From DAOTVS01 sp034436375 (GTDB lineage: Bacteria > Chloroflexota > Anaerolineae > SpSt-313), in contig DAOTVS010000010.1 in assembly GCA_034436375.1 (NCBI GenBank), positions 1 to 8,641 on the forward strand: a stretch of DNA of 8,641 bases. Reading direction: 5' to 3'. How positions within the stretch are numbered: position 1 is the stretch's first letter; each line of letters starts with the position of its first letter. The notes beneath the pieces were generated by a model that saw only the letters and a list, made by a program, of their open reading frames with translations, ran no database searches and had not been told where the DNA came from. The translations under genes were made by a program, and so were the position numbers. Positions 1 through 5,840 of this stretch are shown here, one piece after another.

Positions 1-2776
1 CTTGACTGGTATTGCTCATTGAGGGCTCGAACAAGATCTGAGGCTCTGCCCTATCCGCGCTCATGTCGATGCGCACCGGCAACAGGATGTGGTCTGCGCC
101 ATCGGCCGTGGGGAGGCGCTGCAGGGTCTGCGGGTTGTAGAGCCCGATCTCGATGCTCGCCTCACCCGCATATGGGGCGCCCACATCGGCCAGGGCGTGG
201 CGATCCACGATCAGCTCATCCGCTTGCCAACCGCTGGTGGGGCGCTCGCCGAGCGCCGGAGGGCCGTCGTGCTGGGCGATAATGCGGCCCTGCGCATCCA
301 GCAGGTGCACGAAAACGGTGAAATCCGTCGCCATGGGCCCCTCACTCTCTGCCCGCCAGTAGAGAGTGACCACCAGGAGCGGGCCGGGCTGCACGGCAAA
401 GGCCTCCAGGCGCGCCAGGCCGGGGAAGTGGGGCGCGGGCTCCAGGGGCTTGGGGGTGGGTTCGGGGGTAGGCCCAGAAGCGGGCAGCACCCGCACTTGG
501 GCCAAGGGGATATGGTTTCCCAGCACTTCCCCCTTGACGCTGCGCAATAGCAGATTGCCCTTATCGGGCGCATAGACGGCCGCATCGAGGCGGTAAGCTC
601 CGGGCAGCACATCGGGGCGCAGGACGAGCTCACGCACATCGGTGATGATCTGCCCCGGCTGCCACGAGTCGCTCAACCGCGGCGGGGCCGAGAGATCGGC
701 CCATGGTTTGCCGTTGTCATCGATCAAGCCGGTGAAGAGCACCAGCCCGTGCATGGCGGGGGCAGGGGCGCCTGGCTGCCAGAAGAGGCTTACATGTACC
801 GCATCCCCCGGCCGCAGCAGCCGGCGATCCAGGGCATAGCCGCGCAGGATGAGGCGCCCACCAAAGTCATAATAGGTGGGGTTGTTGAGCTCCCCGGGCG
901 CCCGATGCACGAGCATCTGGCCAAAGCGCACACAATCGCCCAGGCTATGCCCCTCGCTATCCCGCACAGGCAGCCGCTTGCCGCTCCCTGGCTGATAGAG
1001 ACCGACCTCTACCGCCAGCTGGCTGGGACAATAGGTGTCGGGCGAGAGAGTCAGCACGTACTCGTCGGCCAGAGCATCGCCCGCGCGCCAGAGTGAAGTC
1101 TGGAAACGGCCGCCCCCGGGGTGCACGTCACGGCCGCCCACGATCTGCCCCGTCTCATCCACCAGGTGCACAAAGACGAGGTCATCCTCCGCCAAGTCCT
1201 GGCGCGCCTGCCAGTAGAGGGTCACCGGCACGCTGCCGCCTGGCTGCACCTCAGCCGTCTCCAATCGGTAGCCCAAAAGCTCTATGCTATCGCCCACCAG
1301 ATAGTCCAGGCGGTGCGGGATCGCCGCCTCCTGTGCGGGTGTAAGGAGGGGCGGCCGGGCATAGGCGGGGGCGATCACGCCCCACGGCGCCCAAAAGGCG
1401 AGCCCCGCCAGGACTACCGCAGCGGCGCCGGGTAACAGCCCGCGCCCCCGTCCCTGCAGCCAGGCCGCCAGCGGGGTACCCCCGCTTCGCTTAACGGGCG
1501 CGGTAAACTGGGCAATCTCCGCCAGCCCTGCCGCCAGAAAGAGCGAAAGCGGCGCGATGGCAGGAAAGAGCAGCCGCCCCTGGCTGGCGGTTGTGAGCGA
1601 CGTCCAGCGCACGAGCCCGATCAGCACGATCACAGGCCAGGCCGCCAGCAGCAGCAGGCGGAAGGCCTGTTCGGGCTCGGGCAGGCGTCGCGCGCGCAGA
1701 TTCCGCCCCAGCGCCAGCAAGAGCCCCGCGGCTCCCACCAGCGCGATCCCCTCGCATACTCCATAGACCCATTCCGGCATGGGCACGTTCATCCAGCCGA
1801 AAACGCCCCAGTAACTGCGGGCAAAGCCGGGCCACTCGGACCATACCTCGCGCAGGCTGAGCGTGTGCGCGCGCCGGCCGATGATGGCCAGCATGGCGTT
1901 CCAGCCCAGCGGGTCGCCGTAAAGGAGTACATTGCGCGCATACCACCAGCCCGCAACCAGGAGGGCAACGGCCGCAAGCGCCGCCCCGCCCAGGAACAGC
2001 AGGCGCCCGCTGCGGCGCCGCCAGGCCGCCCAGGTCAGCGCCAGGAAGGCAGGCGCCAGGAGCCCCAGCCCGCTCACCTTGCTCAGCGCCGCCAGGCCCA
2101 CCAGGAGCCCGGCCAGCCCCCAACGCCAGAGGGGCAGCGGCCGGCGCACCAGGCGCAGCACCAGCCAGAGAGTCGCTGTCGAGAGGCAGATGACCAGGTT
2201 ATCGTTGCTCACCGCGCCCGAGAGGAAGAGAAACTGGGGGGTGAAAGCGGCAAGCGCCGCCGCGGCCAGCGCCACACCGCCTGTGCCCAGCACATCACAG
2301 GCCAGGAGGTAGGTAAAGAGCACCGTCAGGGCGCCCAGGAACACCGAGAACAGGCGCGCCAGGTGAATAGCGAGCACCGCCCCCCGATAGGGGAACCTCT
2401 CGCTCGCCATGTGCAGGGCATAGTTGGCATTGCCGTCGGGGCGGGCGATGCCGATATCCGCACGCGTGTTGGGGCGCAACACCTGCTCCAGGTCGCTCGC
2501 ATCGGCCCAACGGCTGGCCAGGGCAGCCAGGGCATAGTAGAGCGGCGGCTGCGAGCCCTCCTGCAGCCAGGGGCCGGGGTGCGCCGGGTCCTGCACGGGC
2601 AGCCCTCCCCCCATCGCCAACTGGCGCACAAAGGGATAGTGCTGGGCCTCATCAGGCGCCTCGTAGAGCGGGGTCACGAGGCTATAGGCCGCCGCCAGGA
2701 AAAAGAAGAGTGCCAACAAGGCCCATAATGCACGGCTGCGCCAGAGCGCCCGCTGCCCGGCCCGAGTGTGATCCAT
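1..2776 (-). CDS. GT-C family membrane glycosyltransferase (GT39/DUF2142-like) with three C-terminal beta-sandwich repeats; 3' end outside window
   Basis: Seen: 925 codons are open from ATG at 2776 to the left edge with no stop. An in-frame TAG at 2816-2818 makes this the only usable start; a purine-rich GGGAGGGAGGA lies upstream with rather long spacing (12 nt). Residues 16-34 form the first membrane segment. It is followed by EAPDEAQH (39-46), the acidic first-loop motif typical of GT-C enzymes. About nine further hydrophobic segments follow up to residue 465. Family-like motifs are GWWYARNVLLYGDPLGWN (276-293) and SQGRLLFPAIAPL (398-410). Residues 499-903 hold three related beta-rich repeats, with a Pro-rich linker PTPEPTPKP (769-777) before the third. 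Known: such enzymes transfer sugars from polyprenyl-phosphate donors to acceptors on the outer face of the membrane. Inferred: surface glycan or glycoprotein assembly; donor and acceptor cannot be told. It appears to be its own transcription unit. Sure of the family type, unsure of the exact subfamily. Confidence 0.85.
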   Translation of the reverse strand, partial: MDHTRAGQRALWRSRALWALLALFFFLAAAYSLVTPLYEAPDEAQHYPFVRQLAMGGGLPVQDPAHPGPWLQEGSQPPLYYALAALASRWADASDLEQVLRPNTRADIGIARPDGNANYALHMASERFPYRGAVLAIHLARLFSVFLGALTVLFTYLLACDVLGTGGVALAAAALAAFTPQFLFLSGAVSNDNLVICLSTATLWLVLRLVRRPLPLWRWGLAGLLVGLAALSKVSGLGLLAPAFLALTWAAWRRRSGRLLFLGGAALAAVALLVAGWWYARNVLLYGDPLGWNAMLAIIGRRAHTLSLREVWSEWPGFARSYWGVFGWMNVPMPEWVYGVCEGIALVGAAGLLLALGRNLRARRLPEPEQAFRLLLLAAWPVIVLIGLVRWTSLTTASQGRLLFPAIAPLSLFLAAGLAEIAQFTAPVKRSGGTPLAAWLQGRGRGLLPGAAAVVLAGLAFWAPWGVIAPAYARPPLLTPAQEAAIPHRLDYLVGDSIELLGYRLETAEVQPGGSVPVTLYWQARQDLAEDDLVFVHLVDETGQIVGGRDVHPGGGRFQTSLWRAGDALADEYVLTLSPDTYCPSQLAVEVGLYQPGSGKRLPVRDSEGHSLGDCVRFGQMLVHRAPGELNNPTYYDFGGRLILRGYALDRRLLRPGDAVHVSLFWQPGAPAPAMHGLVLFTGLIDDNGKPWADLSAPPRLSDSWQPGQIITDVRELVLRPDVLPGAYRLDAAVYAPDKGNLLLRSVKGEVLGNHIPLAQVRVLPASGPTPEPTPKPLEPAPHFPGLARLEAFAVQPGPLLVVTLYWRAESEGPMATDFTVFVHLLDAQGRIIAQHDGPPALGERPTSGWQADELIVDRHALADVGAPYAGEASIEIGLYNPQTLQRLPTADGADHILLPVRIDMSADRAEPQILFEPSMSNTSQ
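68..1282 (-). repeat. Three tandem beta-sandwich-like protein repeats in the glycosyltransferase C-terminus
   Basis: Repeat I covers about residues 499-604, II about 642-764 and III about 786-903. Shared landmarks are an opening GY.L or ARLEAF segment, then PGG or PGD followed by V.V(T/S)L(Y/F)W(Q/R), then a (V/T)FVHL(V/L)D..G(Q/R)I type strand (FTGLIDDNGK in II), a conserved W (W563, W705, W850) and a closing strand ending (V/I)GLY in I and III and DAAVY in II. I see this directly as internal similarity. Duplication of one carbohydrate- or surface-binding domain is an inference. Repeat II is the most diverged. Confidence 0.6.
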
Positions 2777-2812
2777 GGGACAGCGCTTCCTCCCTCCCCT
2801 GAAGAGAAGGAT

Positions 2813-2841
2813 ATCCTAATCGCACTGGGGCATTTTGGCAA
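2813..2841 (-). promoter_or_regulatory. Candidate sigma-70-type promoter for the glycosyltransferase gene
   Basis: On the minus strand TTGCCA (2841-2836; 5 of 6 matches to TTGACA) is followed after exactly 17 bases by TAGGAT (2818-2813; 4 of 6 matches to TATAAT). The predicted transcript start near 2806 would leave a leader of about 30 nt ahead of the ATG at 2776. The position and spacing are good, but the -10 box is weak and there is no other support. Confidence 0.4.
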
Positions 2842-3010
2842 ACTTGCACAGATTGCTACGTCTGGCCCGGTGCAGAATCTCGAAGCGCGCCACGATGCTA
2901 CATTGCTCACTCAGGTTCCGGGCCAGGGGTGTGCGCAGCGCAAAGCCCGGCAACCAGTGCCAGCTTGCCCAATGCTGTGACCTAAAGTTGTGTTATCCAA
3001 CCCAAGATCC

Positions 3011-3039
3011 TTGCCTTGCCGGACAATCCGTGTCATAAT
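3011..3039 (+). promoter_or_regulatory. Candidate extended -10 promoter upstream of the DUF433 gene
   Basis: TTGCCT (3011-3016; 4 of 6 matches to the -35 consensus) is followed after 17 bases by CATAAT (3034-3039; 5 of 6 matches to TATAAT). TG at 3031-3032 supplies an extended -10 element. Transcription would begin near 3046 and leave an unusually long leader of about 200 nt before the ATG at 3249. The leader length is the main reason for doubt; the promoter could instead serve a small RNA. Confidence 0.4.
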
Positions 3040-3248
3040 GATATCATACTATCGAGTTAGTACTGCAACCGCACTTGATCCAGCCGGCTCCCGGTAACAG
3101 CCGGCAAAGGTGCTGCACGCAACCCGCCCAATCCCCCCGAATGGCTCCACTCCGGTCGCGTGCGAAGCGCGATGCCCGGATGGGATCCGCGCTCCGATGG
3201 GTAAGTACGGCTGTAGTGTTAGTGCGGCATTGCCGAAGTGAGGTGGCT

Positions 3249-3563
3249 ATGTCCCAAGTTGAAACGGGCTACGAGCACGTAATTCTGAATGAAGCCCGAG
3301 TGCCAATTATCGCCGGGACGACCATGAAGGTGGTCGAACTCGTCCTGGAAAAGACTGCTTACGGGTGGAGCCCGGAAGAACTGCACTTCCAGCATCCCTA
3401 CCTGACGCTGGGGCAGATCCATTCGGCCCTTGCCTACTATTGGGACCACAAGGATGAGCTCGATCGGGACATCGAGCGCAGGCTCAGGGCAGTTGATGAG
3501 ATACAGAAGACACTGGAACCGACAGCGTTAGCCGCTCGTTTGAAGGCCAAGGGTTCGATCTGA
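3249..3563 (+). CDS. DUF433 domain protein, antitoxin-like (VapB45 type)
   Basis: Seen: a 104-residue protein with the DUF433 core VPIIAGTTMKVVELVLE (18-34), YGWSPEELHFQHPYLTLGQI (38-57) and SALAYYWDH (59-67), followed by a charged helical tail. The ATG at 3249 is chosen because it is preceded by GTGAGGTGG with GAGG 5 nt away. The frame stays open upstream to 3075, but that extension is Arg/Pro-rich and unlike the family. Known: DUF433 proteins are small helix-turn-helix-like proteins, commonly paired with DUF5615/PIN-like toxins in VapBC-like modules. Context: the stop TGA (3561-3563) overlaps by one base the ATG of a DUF5615-like remnant, the usual gene order for such pairs. Its toxin is broken, so it is now an orphan antitoxin or is on its way to decay. 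Base composition is visibly less GC-rich than the flanking aro genes, which fits later acquisition. Confidence 0.85.
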   Translation: MSQVETGYEHVILNEARVPIIAGTTMKVVELVLEKTAYGWSPEELHFQHPYLTLGQIHSALAYYWDHKDELDRDIERRLRAVDEIQKTLEPTALAARLKAKGSI

Positions 3564-3780
3564 TGGCAATCAGCCTCTACATGGATCAGCATGTGCCGCG
3601 CTCCGTCACTGTTGGGCTTCAGCGGCCAGAAGACAGGGAGAAGGCATTTCCTTCTCGGGTGTAATCTACGCTCATCAAATGCGCGTGTCCATTGGAGCTT
3701 GTGTGCGTGATCTGGAGATCATCGCCACAGCCGCAGATCCTGCCGATTTGGCGGGCAAAGTGCAGTTCCTTCCCCTCTGA
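3563..3780 (+). pseudogene. DUF5615-family PIN-like toxin, internally deleted and frameshifted
   Basis: Seen: ATG at 3563 opens MAISLYMDQHVPRSVTVGL, a typical DUF5615 N-terminus with its first acidic residue D8. That frame then loses family character and stops at 3662-3664. A different frame from about 3622 reads ARRQGEGISFSGVIYAHQ, then RVSIGACVRDLEIIA, and ends KVQFLPL with TGA at 3778-3780; this is the family C-terminus. The join is near 3619-3622. About 45 residues from the middle appear to be missing compared with the usual 115-120 residue family length (my estimate). The missing part includes the region with the VDVLTA..DG and FT.D.DLL type motifs, and so most of the remaining active-site acids. 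Inferred: the ribonuclease toxin is inactive. The one-base overlap with the DUF433 gene shows the original bicistronic arrangement. A sequencing error alone would not explain the missing block. Confidence 0.8.
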
Positions 3781-3783
3781 TAG

Positions 3784-3829
3784 ATGGGGTGACAACGTTC
3801 GCCCCCATATCGGATAGATCAGTCTATCC
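3784..3829. terminator. Two adjacent hairpins between convergent toxin remnant and aroQ (possible bidirectional terminator)
   Basis: GGATAGA-TCAG-TCTATCC (3812-3829) is a perfect 7-bp stem with a 4-base loop and spans the aroQ stop codon (3824-3826). Next to it, ATGGGG (3784-3789) pairs with CCCCAT (3803-3808) around a 13-base loop. The position between converging genes suggests termination, but neither strand shows a clear T tract, so an intrinsic terminator is not proven. Confidence 0.35.
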
Positions 3830-4258
3830 CACAATGCCCGCAATCGCCTCCAGGCCCAGCAGGTAACTGCGCCAGCCGAACCCGACGATATGCCCCACGC
3901 ACACCGCACTGATGAGGCTCGTATGCCGGAACTCTTCGCGGGCGTAGATATTGGAGAGGTGCACCTCCACAGTAGGCTTGGCGACCGATTCGATGGCATC
4001 GCGTAGGGCCACGCTGGTGTGCGTATAGCCCCCGGGGTTGATGAGGACGGCATCGGCCCAATCGATGGCCTCGTGCAGGGCGTCAATCAGGCCGCCCTCA
4101 TGGTTCGATTGCACCGTGCGCAGGGTGAGGCCCAACTCCGCCGCACGCGCCTGCAAGCGCTCATTGATCTCGGCGAGCGTCACCCGGCCATAGACCTCGG
4201 GCTTGCGCCGGCCGAGCAGATTCAGATTGGGACCGTGAAGCACCAGTACATTAGCCAT
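3824..4258 (-). CDS. aroQ: 3-dehydroquinate dehydratase, type II
   Basis: Function: dehydrates 3-dehydroquinate to 3-dehydroshikimate, the third step of the shikimate pathway, in the cytoplasm; type II enzymes are dodecamers that need no Schiff base. Seen: 144 residues, the normal length. Motifs are GPNLNLLG (9-16), the active-site loop RRKPEVYG with Tyr23 (17-24), SNHEGGLID (51-59), NPGGYTHTS (74-82) and EVHLSNIYAREEFRH (98-112) with catalytic His100 and Arg111. The loop has Lys where many homologues have Glu (R-E-P-x-x-Y). The ATG at 4258 overlaps the end of the aroKB gene by 8 bases and has an AGGTGA-like ribosome site 6 nt upstream inside aroKB, so translation is probably coupled. It is the last gene of the cluster; a hairpin covers its stop codon. 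Confidence 0.95.
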   Translation of the reverse strand: MANVLVLHGPNLNLLGRRKPEVYGRVTLAEINERLQARAAELGLTLRTVQSNHEGGLIDALHEAIDWADAVLINPGGYTHTSVALRDAIESVAKPTVEVHLSNIYAREEFRHTSLISAVCVGHIVGFGWRSYLLGLEAIAGIVG

Positions 4259-5840
4259 TATTCTTCACCTCATCCCAGGCTGTGACGAACTCTTCCTGCG
4301 TGATGCCGCTCCTGACCGTCACCTCACCCAGGCGCACCGGTAGCACGAACCGCACCTGACCGCCCACCCGCTTCTTATCGGACCCCATGGCCTGCCAGAT
4401 CACATCTGCTCTCACCGCCGGCGGCCGCACCGGCAGGCCCAGCTGTTGCAGCAGGCGCACAAGCCGCGGCTCCAACGCCGGATCACAGATCCCCAGCCGC
4501 ACGGCCAGCCGCGTCACCACCACCATGCCCACGCTCACCGCATCGCCATGCCGCCAGGAGAACCCTGCCGTGCGCTCGATGGCGTGGCCCACGGTGTGCC
4601 CCAGGTTGAGCACCGCCCGCCGGCCGCGCTCCTCGGGGTCCTCGGCCACCACATCCACCTTGACCCGCACCGCCGCTGCCAGCGTTTCAGCCAGGGGCTC
4701 CACGCCCACCGTTTCCAGGTGCGCAAAGAGGTCCGGGTCGGCGATGACGCCGTGCTTGACCACCTCGGCCAGGCCAGAGCGGAAATCGGCCGCGGGCAGG
4801 GTGCGCAGCAGGGCGGGGTCCTCCAGCACCAGGCGCGGCGGGTGAAAGGCGCCGATCAGGTTCTTGCCCCCGGGGTGATCGATAGCCACTTTGCCGCCCA
4901 GGCCGGCATCGACCTGCGCCAGGAGCGTGGTGGGCACGACGATCCAGGGCAGCCCGCGCAGCCAGGTGGCCGCCGCAAAACCGGCCGCATCGGAGAGCGC
5001 GCCGCCGCCCAGGGCGATCACCGGCGTGCCGCGGTCGGCGCCCGATGTGAGCAGCCCATCGTAGAGGGCCTGCAGCGCCGGGTACGTCTTGGCCGCCTCA
5101 CCGGAGGGCGCCTCGAGCCAGCGGGCCTCGATGCCGGCCGCATCGAGCGCGCCCTGCAGCCGGGCCCCGTGGAGAGCGCGCACGGCCGGCTCGGTGATCA
5201 CCACTGCCCGCTCGCCCCGGCACGCCTCGCGCAAAAGCGCCCCCCCGCGCGCCAGAAGGCCCTCGCCCAGGGCCACATCATAGCCGCCGGCCATCTCCGG
5301 CAGCGCGAGCACCCGCACCGGCGCGCTCGCCGCTGCGCGCGCCAGGCGCAGCACGCGCGCGGCGGCCTCGTCGGGGCTCAGGTGCGTAGTGTCCAGGCGC
5401 AGGGGGATGGCGCCATAGGCCGGGGCGCGCTCGGCCAGGAGCTGTGCGATGCGCGAGGCCGGGTCGGCCCCAAATAGCAACGGGCGGTCGCTGGCCCCTC
5501 TCAGGCGCTGCAAAAGCTGGGCCGGGGCGCACTCGAGCAGGATCACCGTGGCCGTCCCCAGAAAAGCGCGCCGGTTCTCCTCGGGCACCAGCGCCCCCCC
5601 GCCGGTGGCGATGACCAGCCCCGCTTGAGCGGCCAACTCCTGCACCAGCGCCGCCTCAGCCCGGCGGAAAGCCGCCTCGCCAGCGCTGGCGAAATACTCA
5701 CGGATCGTCTGCCCAAGGCGCTCTTCCAGCACGGCGTCCATATCCACAAAGGGCCGCCCCAGCGCCTGCGCCACCCGTCGCCCGACGACCGTCTTGCCGG
5801 CGCCCATAAAGCCGGTGAGGACGATGCTGCGCTCAACCAT
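4251..5840 (-). CDS. aroKB: Bifunctional shikimate kinase / 3-dehydroquinate synthase fusion
   Basis: Function: the N-terminal domain phosphorylates shikimate (step 5); the C-terminal domain converts DAHP to 3-dehydroquinate using NAD and a metal (step 2). Seen, kinase (about 1-165): Walker A GFMGAGKT (10-17), FVDMDAVLEE (31-40) with D33 and D35, FRRAE (58-62), GGG at 80-82, DRPLL (118-122) in the lid region, and R138. Seen, synthase (about 185-529): GGGALSDAAGFAAATWLRG (278-296), VPTTLLAQVDAGLGGK (302-317), and metal ligands expected at E359 (LAEVVKHG), H415 (NLGHTVGHAIE) and H431 (RHGDAVSVG). All key residues are present, so both activities are likely intact. The join is a short Ala/Pro-containing linker near 165-185. 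The ATG at 5840 overlaps the aroC end by 8 bases and the stop overlaps aroQ by 8 bases. The two domains catalyse non-consecutive steps, so the fusion probably secures co-expression rather than channelling. The symbol is descriptive. Confidence 0.95.
   Translation of the reverse strand: MVERSIVLTGFMGAGKTVVGRRVAQALGRPFVDMDAVLEERLGQTIREYFASAGEAAFRRAEAALVQELAAQAGLVIATGGGALVPEENRRAFLGTATVILLECAPAQLLQRLRGASDRPLLFGADPASRIAQLLAERAPAYGAIPLRLDTTHLSPDEAAARVLRLARAAASAPVRVLALPEMAGGYDVALGEGLLARGGALLREACRGERAVVITEPAVRALHGARLQGALDAAGIEARWLEAPSGEAAKTYPALQALYDGLLTSGADRGTPVIALGGGALSDAAGFAAATWLRGLPWIVVPTTLLAQVDAGLGGKVAIDHPGGKNLIGAFHPPRLVLEDPALLRTLPAADFRSGLAEVVKHGVIADPDLFAHLETVGVEPLAETLAAAVRVKVDVVAEDPEERGRRAVLNLGHTVGHAIERTAGFSWRHGDAVSVGMVVVTRLAVRLGICDPALEPRLVRLLQQLGLPVRPPAVRADVIWQAMGSDKKRVGGQVRFVLPVRLGEVTVRSGITQEEFVTAWDEVKNNG

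Larger units (their letters stand above)
2777..3248. other. Divergent intergenic region, no gene recognised
   Basis: This 472-base gap separates the minus-strand glycosyltransferase from the plus-strand DUF433 gene. It holds a candidate promoter for each. Short open frames here carry no recognisable domain. Within 3041-3248, which would be the leader of the DUF433 transcript, there is an inverted repeat CCGGCT/AGCCGG (3084-3089 and 3099-3104). A direct repeat CAGCCGGC lies at 3081-3088 and 3098-3105. A second stem is AGCGCGAT against ATCCGCGCT (3166-3173 and 3185-3193, one bulge). I do not recognise any known riboswitch or structural RNA core here. Confidence 0.5.

Noticed and set aside
1865..2728. 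Plus-strand open frame of 287 codons
   Set aside because: It is antisense to the membrane glycosyltransferase and has Arg/Gln-rich composition with no domain. The minus-strand frame carries recognisable motifs over the whole stretch.
1491..2910. Several shorter minus-strand open frames with Arg/Cys/Pro-rich products
   Set aside because: They lie in the wrong frames relative to the continuous 925-codon glycosyltransferase frame and show no membrane or family pattern.
2816..2992. Minus-strand open stretch of 58 codons upstream of and in phase with the glycosyltransferase
   Set aside because: It ends in TAG, has no usable start except an ATG four codons from the end, and its translation resembles no family I know. 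It could be a decayed gene fragment but there is no support.
3075..3248. Upstream extension of the DUF433 gene
   Set aside because: The 58 extra residues are Arg/Pro/Ser-rich and unlike the family, whereas the ATG at 3249 has a good ribosome site and begins a normal DUF433 N-terminus.
3041..3248. Riboswitch, tRNA or RNase P RNA in the DUF433 leader
   Set aside because: I looked on both strands for cobalamin-type boxes, a tRNA cloverleaf with a T-loop, and RNase P core sequences, and none was recognisable. Only generic stems remain.
4446..5477. Long plus-strand open frame (343 codons) inside the aroKB gene
   Set aside because: It lies antisense to a gene with complete kinase and synthase motifs, and its product is a low-complexity His/Arg/Gln-rich string. 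Long antisense frames are common in GC-rich genes.
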